NCBI GenBank assembly: GCA_009667805.1
Contig: CM019063.1
Span: 356,714,307-356,778,306 of the forward strand
Direction of reading: 5' to 3'
Length of the DNA: 64,000 nucleotides
Origin: Leptobrachium leishanense
Lineage: Eukaryota > Chordata > Amphibia > Anura > Megophryidae
In this document: positions 9,793 through 21,028 of the stretch, piece by piece
How positions within the stretch are numbered: position 1 is the first letter of the stretch
Layout: every line of letters starts with the position of its first letter
Notes under the pieces: model-generated
Seen by the model: only the letters and a program-made list of their open reading frames with translations
Database searches by the model: none
What the model was told of the DNA's origin: nothing
Program-made: the position numbers and the translations under genes

Positions 9793-10189
9793 TAGGGATG
9801 AGTTGTTCGGTTCGGATGGTTCGGAGTTCGGACCGAACTTAGCCTGTTCGGTCTGCTCGCGAACTCCGAACATTTCCGGGTGTTCGGCGCATGTTTGACC
9901 ACAATGCATCACAATGGACCACAATGCATTTTACCACTGGCCTGAAGCTCGTAATTGGCTACAGCCTTGCACCTGACCACAGGTCTGGTGCAAGACAGGT
10001 TCAGCAGTATGCCAATCACGGCTCAGAGTCGTGATTGGGCAAATTTTGCCCAATCATGGGCTCACAGAGCTAAGTCCTGCAGCACACTATATAAGGTTTC
10101 CACGCACGGCTTCACCACGCATTTCAGAGGAGATTTCATAGGAGATTGTTGTTGTGTGTTCTTACTGCCGGTCTGCCACGCTACTGGGG

Positions 10190-10420
10190 GGGTCTCATTT
10201 CTACAAAACATTTGGGAATTGAGGGGATGTGTGTCTTGTCACTGGTGCCAGCAAGTATTTTGGGGGTCTCACAATTTTCTACAAAACATTTGGGAATTGA
10301 GGTGATCTGTGTCTTGTCACTGGTGCCAGCAAGTATTTTGGGGGTCTCACAAATTTCCACAAAACATTTGGGAATTGAGGTGATCTGTGTCTTGTCACTG
10401 CCAGCAAGTATTTTGGGGGT
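10190..10420 (+). repeat. hAT-1 5' minisatellite (about 3 units)
   Basis: Tandem units of ~75-80 bp containing 'acaaaacatttgggaatt' and 'cagcaagtattttgggggt'. The same family forms a much longer array in hAT-2 (30200-31600). The array breaks off at 10420/10421, the left edge of the foreign insert. Confidence 0.85.
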
Positions 10421-10880
10421 ATAGTCTTCTTTGTAAAGGGATCATCGCGTTAAAACCTCATGGGACCTGCAGGGCAAACCACATGTGCTGCTGCCCCGTT
10501 TCAGTGCTCTCTTAAACTTTGTTTTTGCTCTCTCTAAAATGGATAATTATTTATCCACAGCTGTAGAGGCGTCTAACCGGCCAACTATCCATACATATAT
10601 TAACACGCACTGCTGATACATTGGTCTTTTCAGCTAGTAAAAGAGATACTCTTTAGTGGTCAAAGAACCTGGTAAATATCATGTGTCATCTAGATATGCG
10701 TTGGATTTAGGACCCATGACTTCAGTGGGAGGGTAGGCTTTACTGCGCTTAATTGCTCTGAATTTACCCCTCATCTATCATCAATGAGTAGGGGAGCATG
10801 GGAAAACACATCATAGCCATCACAATGCATAGTGAATCTGGGCCAGTGGCACACATTAGATAACGAATACTTGAATAAAC
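10421..10880. other. Left end of captured segment, no gene seen
   Basis: Unique-looking sequence with no convincing ORF, RNA gene or known repeat. Nothing here resembles hAT-2. Confidence 0.5.
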
Positions 10881-11145
10881 ATTAATGCACAAATATTTGA
10901 TGGCTCCAAATTATGAAAGGGTCTTTATTGTTGGGAATAGTGGCATGATGAGGAAAAAGCAGATAAAGCGCCCTGGGTGGATAGGGCTGCTTTATTTTTT
11001 GCGAAAAAACCTCATCTTTGGCCTCTTGATTTTCGGCCTCTTAAAGAAGCGCTGCAGAAAACTGTTGGTGCTATATAAATGATGAAAATAATAATAATAA
11101 TAATAAAAATAATAATAATAATAAAATGATGACAATTATTATTAT
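10880..11145 (+). repeat. LINE/SINE-type 3' tail with (AAT)n microsatellite
   Basis: Sequence ending 'gcgctgcagaaaactgttggtgctatataaatg'-like text followed by an AAT/ATT microsatellite (11085-11160). The same kind of tail ('gcgctgcggaatatg…') occurs at 46910-46955. Such tails end a widespread frog interspersed repeat. It overlaps the apparent 3' end of the captured gene. Confidence 0.55.
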
Positions 11146-14100
11146 TATTATTTGTTATAATAATGTTCTCTCGCTTCTTAAACTTCAGTTCCGTTTTCTT
11201 CAGTCTGAGCGTTTTGAACATTATTATTTTCTTTGGCTGTTTCGGTTGGAGCTTTATTATTCTGAGCCTTTTAATTTTCAGCTTCATCAAACTCGTCATT
11301 CTTTTCTTCGTGGCCACCTGGATCTTTTTGGAGGTCTTTTTAACCTTCTTTACCACTTTCTCTTTCTTAAGCCCTTTCATTTTCTTTTTGAGGTCTTGAA
11401 GCCGTTTTTTTGCCACTTTCCCTGTTTTCTTGACGTTTTTCCAGACTTTTTTCTTTTTGCCTTTCTCGACCACTTTCTTGATCTTTTTCTTTAGGCTTTC
11501 TGAGATGTCACCTTCCTCGTCTGGAATTTCGGCACGCATTCTTTTCTGACCTTTAGGATGGTCATGATAAGAAGCCTCTCTTCCTTTCGGTTTCGAGGTC
11601 TTCTTATCTTCCTCATCCTCTTCATCGGGATTTTCCTCATCGCGTGCTTTTGGACGAGTTATTTTAAATAGCTTTTGAAGAGGATCCATCCATTGGTTTT
11701 CTCCGTTCTGGGATTCATCTTCATCGCTATTCTCGTCTTCGTCATCGCTCCAACTTGTTCTTCTCTTTCTACGAGCTAAAACGACAACATTGCAGAAAAT
11801 TTAATTAAGTTAAAATATGCTGTTATTTTACTACTTTTACTCGTTATCTGAAATGCACATTATCTCATTCTACTGCTTCCCAATAAGCCATCACACGATG
11901 AATATTCCACTTAAGACTTCAAGGATCTATGTCAGATTTACACGGTGGTGGTAACTGCTACTTAAGTTTCTCGCACAGTTTACACTGGTGAGAATCCTGA
12001 TCTTTTTATATTTTTAGTAAAAATTAAGGCTGAATGGATATGTTTTCATCGTAACCTTAACATATGTTTACTAATCTTTGGCAGATTAATCTTCATGGGC
12101 TGCATTGGAAATTACTGTTGGAATCTAATAGCCAATGGCGTTAAGCAAGGATGTGCTCGCATCGCCATTGGCTGTATACGTCCAGCTATTTTTTCAAAAT
12201 TAGCCAATCACTGTGGTACTTTGTACATAAAATTATATGAAAAGGTTAATCCTAAATTTTAAATATAGACTATACTAAAAAATAAGGTATAAATCTTGTG
12301 CAAAGAATTAAGTAGGTTGAAATTTGTAATCTGTAATAATGGTGTCCCAGTGGTAAATATACAATATAAATATAAAATTGTATTATTTTTGGGTTTAATT
12401 GTAATATACTTATGTAAGAACTGTTTTTCAAAAAAATTTAATATCATGTATAGAACAGCACAACTGGCAACATTTTTAACTCCATAGTTTTCTTCGCTTA
12501 TAGCAGTTAATTGAAAGGTGCCCTTACAGGGTTATCCAAAGAGATTCGAAAAGTCACCGCACGTTCGGTGACTTTTCGTTCTCTTCAATTCGGTTCCTTT
12601 TGCCGATTGCATTTCGGTGACCCTGCGGTGTATTCAGCAAACACCACAGGGTCCCCGAATTGCAGGGAAAGGCTGCCGCAAACCTGACGAAAAGTAACCG
12701 AATGCATGCTGAAAACAAGCAAAAACATCTGGATTAACCTTTGAAGAGGAGCCGAACAGGAGCCGAAAAGGAGCCGAATCACACAGAGCCGAAGCAGCTG
12801 TGACGTAGAGGAGGCAGTGAATAAATTAGAAAAACCATTTGTATGAATCTGGGAAAAAGAAACGCTGTTTGCAAAGAAACTACTGAGCGAAAATGTCTGA
12901 AATTTTCACAGGAGGTCCAGGGAATGATAATAAAGAGGGCTGTTACAGAACAAATAAGCAAACTGAAAAAAAAAAAAAAAATCGGACTTTTAATTTTTTT
13001 TTTAAAAATTCAGAAAAATGCTTAAAGTATCCTAAAAAATCTATAAATAAAGAGACTTTTTGCTGCAGAATTTTATAATGAACGGTTTATTAGATATTGA
13101 ATTAAAACGGGAATATTTTTAACATTGAAGCCTATGGGATTCTCCTGAATAAATTTGCCGAATTAAACCACCGAATGGCAGGACATTAGGGGAACCTTTC
13201 ACTGCTGGTTTGTGTTCTCTGAATAGCCGAAGCAGTGCTTTTTGATGGGGATTTCACTGCCCTCGAACAGGACCGAACAGGCACCGTATGTGCAGGCAAT
13301 TCGACAGGATTTGGCGAATTGCCTGCTCTCTGGATAGCCGAATGGCCAGGAAAGGTAACCGAACCCTGATTTTCAGCGTTCGGTTACCTTTCTCAAGCAA
13401 TTCGAATCTCTTTGGATAACCCTGTTAGTATGAACTCCACGCTGGACACACTGGCTCTCCACATACCTTATTTATTCATTTATGTTCGTGAAGACTTAGT
13501 TTAAATTCAATAACAACTAGAATATCCCATTATTACTAAAAATTATGGCAAGTTCAAAAAAAATTTTTACAACATGCAGGAAATATTTTTTTGCAAGTTA
13601 TTCCACAAAGCTTAAAAACCCCTTGATCTGGTAACTTTATACTTTGGTTCAGTTTAATCTGTTATAAAATTCTCATTATTTTTCAATGGAACCTTACACC
13701 CTTTCATTCAAATCTATTCACCTTCACCTATACTTAACGTAAAATGAGCAAGACACCAATACTCCTCAAGGTTAATGTTATCATATGGACTAAAATGAGA
13801 ATTTTATGTCACGTTATCAAAACAAGTTAAAACTTTAACATCTTATTGGAATTGTAAAGGAATAGAATTAAAAGTTACCGTAATCGCCAATATCCAGACA
13901 GGATTCAATGTCATCTCGTCGTGTTTGGGCACGCTTCATTAAACTGACCTTCTTCAGTAGTCTCAGGGTTTTGTTGCTATGCCAATAGCTAAAATAGGGA
14001 AATAGGCTTAATCAGTAAGATCCTGAGGTCAGACCTTGTATAATTAAGGAAGGAGAGTGGACAGAAATATTTACTTATCCTACTTCTATATTACATTTAT

Positions 14101-15436
14101 ACTCTTTCCAGTAAAGACATGGCAGCATTACTGGTACCGTATAGATATCGGCGCAACTTTATCTTATCATCTAGTGTTTGAAGAGCCAATGGAAAAGGGA
14201 TCCAAAGGCGCAATGTGAACAAGGCAACGGCACACATGAAAAGTGGCCGAAACATTCTGGTGAAAGGAAATTACATAAAAGTGTTTGAATAAATGGAATA
14301 ATGATAGAAATGGTTGAAATCTCTTTGAAATATAGCTAATATTTAAATATATCATCACAATTGATGATTATTGTGCTTATCTAACAGCAAACTGCAATAC
14401 ATTAAACACAGTTCTGCATTACTCCTGTAGAGAAATACGTCACAAAACATCATCGGCTTATTGTGTTTTTAAGAGAGAAATTATTGTTGATTAACAATTC
14501 TGAAGCGAAGGAGAAACTAAAAATGTTACATAAAACGTAAATTGGAATCATGGAAAAACTAAAAAGTACAATGTGACCCTAATAATTGCTTGGTTGTAAA
14601 TACTTGTAATTTAAAACAATAATATTAGTAAAATCTCGTCTGACTTACTAAACACAGGAGCTCAGGATCACACCTCCAAGGATCGAAATGCAGAAGATAA
14701 GGAATGAAGCGACCATCAATATATCCATAATCCGCCTCTTCGTGTTGGTTGTAGAGAGACCTATAAAACAAAGAGCTTCAGATGCACAGAAGGAAACTTG
14801 TACATTGATAATCGTTGAATGTGTTTAATGCATTGGATATTGTGATTGGTGATCGGCAGGGCAAAGGACACAGGGAACCATTTTTTCCCCTGTATCTTTC
14901 AGGTGGTGGTGAGAGGAGAAAACCAAATACGCCTCTCTCTGCGACCAGAAGGGGGCACAGAATTTAATAATCTGATATTTATTGTATGCAAAACTGGTAG
15001 AGCAAAGTCACTTAACACTTACGTTGTGGAGATGGTTCTTTCATTGACGCGCCATCTGCAAATAAGAAAAGAGCAACATGGAATTTCTCGTTATAATCTG
15101 ACTCTCAATATATTTGTACATCTTATATGAAGTAACAGCCAATGGCGGAGTGACATTAATAAGTGCAGCTGCTGTATATTTACATTTTTCACCTTTCCTA
15201 TTCCACTTTTTAATTAAGCAGGGCTAATTATTTATTGTTATGTAACAGTAAGTAATTCCATAATGATTAAGGAAATATAATCCTTACCTGGTTGGAAACA
15301 GCCTCTTATCTTCGATAGCAATAAGGATCCTTTTAAAAATAAGAAGAAAATGGGTAAATTATTACAAACATCAATATCGTAGAGATAAAATTACAATCTG
15401 ACTAATGCAGTTAGAGATCAGCAGAGGCTTCTCCAT
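11012..15436 (-). CDS. Spliced gene captured inside hAT-1: single-pass membrane protein with charged tail
   Basis: Six exons with consensus splice sites and mutually compatible phases: E1 15436-15403 (start MEKPLLISNC, Kozak GCCGCCATGG), E2 15329-15288, E3 15055-15023, E4 14760-14649, E5 13988-13879, E6 from 11775 downwards. Donors of E2-E5 are GTAAGG, GTAAGT, GTAAGT and GTAACT; that of E1 (GTCAGA) is weak. All acceptors end in AG. E4 encodes one hydrophobic helix (MDILMVASFLIFCISILGG) just after a basic 'NTKRR', suggesting a type II or signal-anchor membrane protein. E5 and E6 give a basic then acidic cytoplasmic tail (SWSDDEDENSDEDESQ) and a Lys-rich stretch. The E6 frame stays open into a microsatellite to 11012, so the true 3' end is unclear. 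I do not recognise the family. Intron 5 contains a Harbinger MITE. Confidence 0.6.
12527..13424 (+). mobile_element. Harbinger-type MITE copy 1
   Basis: 898-bp non-autonomous element with terminal repeats CAGGGTTATCCAAAGAGAT / inverse at 13424, flanked on both sides by TTA (12524-12526, 13425-13427), the 3-bp TWA TSD typical of PIF/Harbinger. Subterminal hairpins are present at both ends (AAAGTCACCG…CGGTGACTTT and GAACGCTGA…TCAGCGTTC). No transposase. It sits in intron 5 of the minus-strand gene. Confidence 0.85.
13425..13878 (-). other. Remainder of intron 5 of captured gene
   Basis: AT-rich, no ORF or repeat recognised between the MITE and exon 5. Confidence 0.5.
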
Positions 15437-15483
15437 GGCGGCTGGCAGAGCAGCACCCAACCAGGAAAGTTGCCACTTATAAA
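15430..15483 (-). promoter_or_regulatory. Possible core promoter and Kozak start of captured gene
   Basis: On the minus strand a TATAAGTGG lies at 15481-15473 and a textbook Kozak context GCCGCCATGG surrounds the ATG at 15436-15434. The spacing (about 40 bp) leaves a very short 5' UTR, so the TATA may be fortuitous or this may be an internal exon. The Kozak match is the stronger signal. Confidence 0.35.
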
Positions 15484-16088
15484 GAGAATAGTCAATTGGT
15501 AATTGTATTGGTGTTTTAGCAAATCTACCAAAATTCATTAAATCAATGGTAAACGCCTACATTTAAGTGGCGGCTTCATTTAAAAACTGCGTTGTGTCTG
15601 TTTGTTTAAGAATTACAGTCCTGACATTTTCCCTCCTCCCTGATTAATGTCTGTCTGGAAAGATTTAGATATTTTAAGAGTAATTGTGCTGAAAAGATTG
15701 TGAAACTATTATAAAAACTGTATAGAAATTGCGAAATAGGTTCAAATGATAAGTGGACAACCACCATCACAGAGCCACTTGGGCGGTTGGGGTTAAAGAT
15801 AAGTAATAATTTTATTATTGGACATTGCCAATCAAATAACATATGAAGAAATTAAAACCAAGACAAGATATCACATAAGTACTGTAAATAAGCAAGGGAT
15901 ATCAATATGGACTTAGGTGAAAACAAATGGGTAATATATAAGTTGTAATCAATTGATTGGTCTGAAAATACCAATATAGTAGTTGTTCCGTATAGCCAAT
16001 AATGCCGAATCGCTAATAGAACGTCAAAAATGATTGGAAGACCTCTAGTGGTGTATGATGTAAAATTATTATAGTAAAGGTAAATTGG
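15484..16088. other. Captured segment upstream of the gene, no feature seen
   Basis: AT-rich sequence without credible ORFs. A CpG-island-like composition is not apparent. Confidence 0.45.
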
Positions 16089-17510
16089 CAATCAATTAAT
16101 GAGACAACGTGGCACAATACATATCTGCGATGTGATAGATCCTAACATAAATATGATAGATGATCCATAACGTGTTAAATGGAGATTGCTGTTGAGTCAA
16201 TAGGCATACGATAATGCGGATAGGACCCAATATTGGTAGCACAATAGCAGTTTAAAGAGTGTATAATAGCGAGCTGGATAAAAAGAATAACAAATCCAAT
16301 AGGTGACTAGTGAATATCAGTAACCTTGTATCCGTTGATAGTGGTTACCAAGTGTGATATACGTCCGAATAAAGAGTATCACACCAGTATTAAGAGTATC
16401 ACACCACACATAGAGTTAATATAGAATCAAAAAGTAATGCTAATAATAAAGAGATTTGTGAGAAGTTAATCAAACCGTTTGTCCAATAATAAATAATGAT
16501 GAATTGATTATCAAAAACTGCTCTATAATTGTATTCAGCTTGTCTATATCTTAGTAGCCATGAATTGTGAATCTACATTAACAGCTGGTTGTTGAACTAC
16601 TACAATAATATATTGATTATTTTCTACAGACTTGTAAAGAGTAAAATGTAGCTGCTAAATGTAGCAAAACATAAATCACATTGAGCAGGTTAGTACAAAT
16701 AAATAGCTATTAGTGTTGAACAGGACATTAGTTAATTGGTTAATCCAATCTAATTGACTCAATTGTAACAGATTGTATATCATAAAAATCACTATAGATA
16801 TGCAATTTAATAAGACAATATAGCACAATACATATCTGCGACGTGGTAACTCCTAACGTTAATATGATAAATGATCCATAACGTATTTAATGGAGATTGC
16901 TGTTGAATCAAATAGACAAAAAGTAATGTAGATATAAACCAATATTGATAGCACAATAGCAGTTTAAAGAGTGTATAATGGCAAACTGGATGATTAGTAT
17001 TACAAATCCGATGGGTGACTAATGAATATCAGTAGCCTTGTAACTGTTGATAGTGGTTACCCAGCGTGATGTACGTTCGAGTAATGAATATCACACCAGT
17101 AAAAAGAGTGTCACACCAGACATAGAGTTAATATAAAGACAATAGATAATGCTAATAATAAAGAAGTTCGTGAGAGGTTAATCAAACCGTTTGAACAGCA
17201 ATAAATAATAATAAATTGAATATCAAAGAACTGCTCTATGGTTGTAATCAACTTGTCTATATCTTGAATGCCATTAACTTGTAAATCTACATTGACAGCG
17301 AGTTGATAAACTGCTACAATATTGTATTGATTATTTTCTACATACTTATAAAGAGTATAGGAGTAACTTCTAAATATAGCAAAACATTAATCGCAATAAG
17401 CAAGATTAGTACAAATAAATAGCTATTAATGCTAAACAAGACTTAATTAAAAAGGTAAATCCGGTCTAATTAACTCATTAGTAACAGATTGTGTGTCATT
17501 TAGATCACTG
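16089..17510. repeat. ~700-bp tandem duplication
   Basis: Two diverged copies: the first from about 16100 and the second from about 16805. Shared landmarks in the same order include 'gcacaatacatatctgcga' (16111, 16815), 'tggagattgctgttga', 'agcagtttaaagagtgtat', 'atcaaaccgtttg' and 'gattattttctaca'. Divergence is obvious (many substitutions and small indels), so the duplication is old. Each copy lacks a long ORF. It lies between the gene's 5' end and the hammerhead-like motif at 18111. Confidence 0.8.
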
Positions 17511-18110
17511 TAGAAATGTAGTTTGATTATGATCATAAATATGAAAAGATTTCTAATAAGACATATAAATAAATGCCCGATCTGGTTTAAAGAAAAAACA
17601 GACCATCACAAGTTAATTATCGGCAGCCACACACCAGGTGGAATAAGGTTTTTAATAGAAAATGATGAGAATGGAAAACATATAGTTAATTTTAGTATTG
17701 ATTCTCAACATGAGATTTTCCATTCAACCTTGATACAATTAATTTGTAATCATACCTATAGATGAAAAGTATGAGAACAGGCGCCCAAGCGCTCCTCAAA
17801 GAATTTTCAACAACCAAACACCAAGTGGAGAGTATATTTTGAAAATTAACGTAAAGGCGGCTAGAGTATATCTTGATGTGGTTAGTAAACAAATATTCTT
17901 ATTGAGCTAAAAAAACTAGAGAAAGAACAATAGCATTTGTAATGACAATATAACCATTACAGGTGTGAAGCTAACCAAAATTAGGCAAAATAAGACACGA
18001 GAACAGAAAAGGCTATATCCACCAGTCCATAATGATTTAGAAAAATCGATTTGAAAAAGAAGTGATTAGCAGTTAAAATGGGTAAAGACCCATTGGTATT
18101 GTACTGCGCT
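17511..18110. other. AT-rich flank between tandem duplication and hammerhead-like motif
   Basis: Contains only an 80-codon ORF (17523-17765) with no recognisable domain. Probably part of the same PLE-related repeat as the motif at 18111. Confidence 0.35.
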
Positions 18111-18150
18111 CGACGTACGTTTCGCCACTCACATCGTGTGGCTTCGTCAG
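18111..18150 (-). ncRNA. Hammerhead ribozyme-like motif (PLE terminal repeat)
   Basis: Minus strand: core CTGACGA (fits CUGANGA), stem GCCAC…GTGGC, then GAAAC followed by a GTACGTC segment. Both invariant blocks of the hammerhead core and a perfect 5-bp stem II are present. By position and form it matches the ribozyme of Penelope-like terminal repeats. No PLE coding sequence adjoins, so it is probably a relic of a truncated PLE insertion. Confidence 0.6.
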
Positions 18151-18961
18151 GAGCGTGATGATGTCCCCTCCATTAGTCTGGTTAAATACAAAATTGTGAA
18201 TCCCCCAGGATTAGATCTAATTTGCGTGAATTTGCCCCAGGTGCATATATGCAAGACCGATTTGCAAGGTGTGTATTAGCATGCACGTCACATGTCTCAC
18301 CTTAGGCCAATTGAAATAGAGTATTCATCCCCTAATGAACCCTTATGTTCCGTGTGTTAAACTGGTGGCATCCATGGTTTAAGGAATATATATTATTAGA
18401 AATTTCCAGCAGAGGGAATATATATACTCATCTCAATTGCCAGGATCGGCATATAAGACATCAAATCCTACAGCTGTTATGATGTAGTAATAGTACTAAC
18501 TACAAGCAGGTTTAAAAAACGTCACTGGTGTATTGGATTCACAATATAGCGTTGTATCACGTGATTTAGGATACGGAGGACATAAAACGAAATACGCAAA
18601 CCAGAGTGCTTATGTATGATCAGCCGAGTGGTAACCAAATAAATAATAAAGATCATGATTTGGAGTAGTAGCCTGGAATCTTGCATATATTTCACATTGT
18701 AGTGATAAAACATATGCCTCATGTAAATCCAGACTTATTCGACGTTGAGAGTCTTCCAAGGATGGATTGTCATTAGACAGATCAAGATTATTTGGTATAG
18801 ATGCTCTGTACTGTAAAAAAGTAAATAAATTTAGACCCTAAAAATGATATAATATATAGTGGCCAAATTAATCAAATTATAAATATTAAGGTAATAGTAC
18901 AGCAATAGAATTCTATCAATTAATGATAGAAATATCTAAGTAATATCAATAGGAAGACCTG
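18151..18961. other. Right end of captured segment, no gene seen
   Basis: Non-coding sequence up to the junction at 18961/18962, where hAT 3' minisatellite sequence begins abruptly. Confidence 0.45.
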
Positions 18962-19640
18962 ATCTGGGTGCACTGACTCCTTTTCCAGATTCATATCTTT
19001 TTAATATAGGACCACATGGTCCACCCCTGCATTCTTCCACAATACTACAGAGGGGTTACTGTATGATGATACTTGCTGGCCTGGCAATCTGGCAGCAAAG
19101 GCACAATATTTGGGTGCACTGACGCCTTTACCAGAATCATATCTTTTTAATATAGGACCACATGGTCCACCCCTGCATTCTTCCACAATACTACAGAGGG
19201 GTTACTGTATGATTGTACTTGCTGGCCTGGCAGTCTGGCGCCAAAGGCAGAATATCTGGGTGCACTGATGCCTTGACCAGATTCATATCTTTTCAATATA
19301 GGACCACATGGTCCACCCCTGCATTCTTCCACAATACCACAGAGGGGTTACTGTATGATGATACTTGCTGGCCTGGCAGTCTGGCACCAAAGGCACAATA
19401 TCTGGGTGCACTGATGCCTTTACCAGATTCATATCTTTCTAATATAGGACCGCAAGGTCCGCCCCTGCATTCTTCCACAATACTACAGAGGGGATACTGT
19501 ATGATAGTACTTGCAGGCCTGGCACCAAAAGCACAATATTTGGGTGCACTGCCACTGATGGCTGTATCAGATTCATATCCTCAGAGGGGTTACGGTGTGA
19601 TGGCACTGTTGCCGACGCTAAAGGCCCAATTCTAAAGCAC
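18962..19640 (+). repeat. hAT-1 3' minisatellite (~146-bp units)
   Basis: Four to five tandem units with 'gggtgcactgacgcc', 'ccagattcatatcttttta' and 'cagaggggttactgtatga'. Period is 146 bp between 'ggggttactg' sites (19054 to 19200 and on), 8 bp longer than the 138-bp units in hAT-2 because of an extra 'caatctgg'-type octamer. A shortened terminal unit ends near 19640. Short minus-strand ORFs in it are repeat artefacts. Confidence 0.9.
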
Positions 19641-19904
19641 CTATTGTTACTTTCATCCAAAGCCTGCATAAGTTTCACAATAATTTAGCCAAAAAATCAC
19701 TAAACTTTTTCTACGTGTCCTAAAATGTCTCCTCTTTTCATACAGACTGCCGCCCTAAGCAGTTGTTTATGGATAGATTAAAGGAAAAGCATTTACCGTA
19801 ATTTGAAACGTCATTTTTTAGTTTTCAAGTGTTTCTATACATCCTAGAAATCCGCCACTTCACGGGCAGGTTATGGGGACCTCCTAGGCACGATATTTGA
19901 AGGA

Positions 19905-21028
19905 ATTATTTGCAATCTTTGCAATCTTTGAGCTTGGATTCCAATATTGTTGAATGGATTAGGCAGTGGCTGAGTGACAGGCAACAGAGGGTTGTGGTAA
20001 ATGGAGTTTATTCGGCGCAAGGTCTTGTTACCAGTGGGGTACCTCAGGGGTCAGTACTTGGACCCATTCTATTTAATATTTTTATTAGTGATATTGCAGA
20101 AGGTATTAATGGAAAAGTATGTCTTTTTGCTGATGACACAAAGATTTGCAACAGGGTTGACGTTCCTGGAGGGATCAGCCAAATGACAAATGATTTAGGT
20201 AAACTAAAAAAATGGTCGGAGCTGTGGCAATTGAGTTTTAACGTGGATAAGTGCAAGATAATGCACCTGGGACGTAAAAACCCAAGGGCTGAATATAGAA
20301 TATTTGATACAGTCCTAACCTCAACATCTGAGGAAAGGGATTTAGGGGTTATTATTTCAGAGGATCTAAAGGTAAGTAGTCAATGTAATAGAGCAGCATG
20401 AAATGCTAGCAGAATGCTTGGTTGTGTAGGGAGAGGTATTAGCAGTAGGAAAAGGGAAGTGCTCATGCCACTGTACAGAGCACTGGTGAGACCTCACTTG
20501 GAATACTGTGTGCAGTACTGGAGACCGTATCTCCAGAAGGATATAGACATCTTAGAGAGAGTTCAGAGAAGGGCTACTAAAATGGTGTATGGCTTGAAGG
20601 AGAAAAGTTACCAGGAAAGGCTTAATGATCTTAACATGTACAGCTTGGAAAAAAGACGAGACAGAGGAGATATGATAGAAACATTTAAATACGTAAAGGG
20701 AATCCACAAGGTAGAGGAAGGGAGTATATTTAAAAGGAAACAAAGTAGCAAAACAAGAGGACATAGTCTTAGATTAGAGGGGCAAAGGTTTAAAAGTAAC
20801 ATCAGAAAGCATTATTTTACTGAGAGGGTGGTGGATACATGGAACAGTCTTCCAGTTGAAGTGGTAGAGGCCAAAACAGTAATTGAATTTAAGCAGGCAT
20901 GGGATAGGCATAAGGCTATCCTAAACAAAAGATAAATCCAGGTAAAGTATCCATGTAATTGGGCAGACTAGATGGGCCGAAAGATTCTTATCTGCCGACA
21001 TTTTTTATCTTTCTATGTTTCTGTTTCT
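19905..21028 (+). mobile_element. 5'-truncated CR1/L2-type LINE inserted in hAT-1
   Basis: Sequence absent from the corresponding place in hAT-2 (around 38870). It contains the C-terminal half of a LINE reverse transcriptase (19910-20935) and a short 3' UTR ending in a degenerate 'tttctatg' repeat, as CR1/L2-group LINEs do. Flanking hAT sequence (…gatatttgaaggaatt / gaattcttaattttt…) shares about 5 bp at both sides, a likely short TSD. Typical dead-on-arrival 5' truncation. Confidence 0.8.
19910..20935 (+). pseudogene. LINE reverse transcriptase, C-terminal half, one stop
   Basis: Reads in one frame with a single TGA at 20399-20401. Landmarks: 'SGVPQGSVLGPILFNIFI' (RT motif B region), 'CLFADDTKI' (catalytic motif C, FADD), 'NVDKCKIMHLG', 'ERDLGVIISEDLKVS' and, after the stop, 'LYRALVRPHLEYCVQYW', 'LERVQRRATKMV' and 'YSLEKRRDRGDMIE'. 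These are standard for CR1/L2/Jockey-type LINEs. The N-terminal endonuclease and first RT motifs are missing through 5' truncation. Confidence 0.9.

Noticed and set aside
11126..11494. Plus-strand ORF rich in Phe/Leu as a membrane protein
   Set aside because: It is the complement of the Lys-rich exon 6 of the minus-strand gene.
10421..18961. The foreign segment in hAT-1 as a nested transposon with ends 'agtcttc'/'gaagacc'
   Set aside because: The similarity is only 6-7 bp, there is no TSD, and the hAT sequence is not contiguous across it.
18990..19680. Several 61-79-codon minus-strand ORFs with the same sequence
   Set aside because: Each is one unit of the 146-bp minisatellite in hAT-1, not separate genes.
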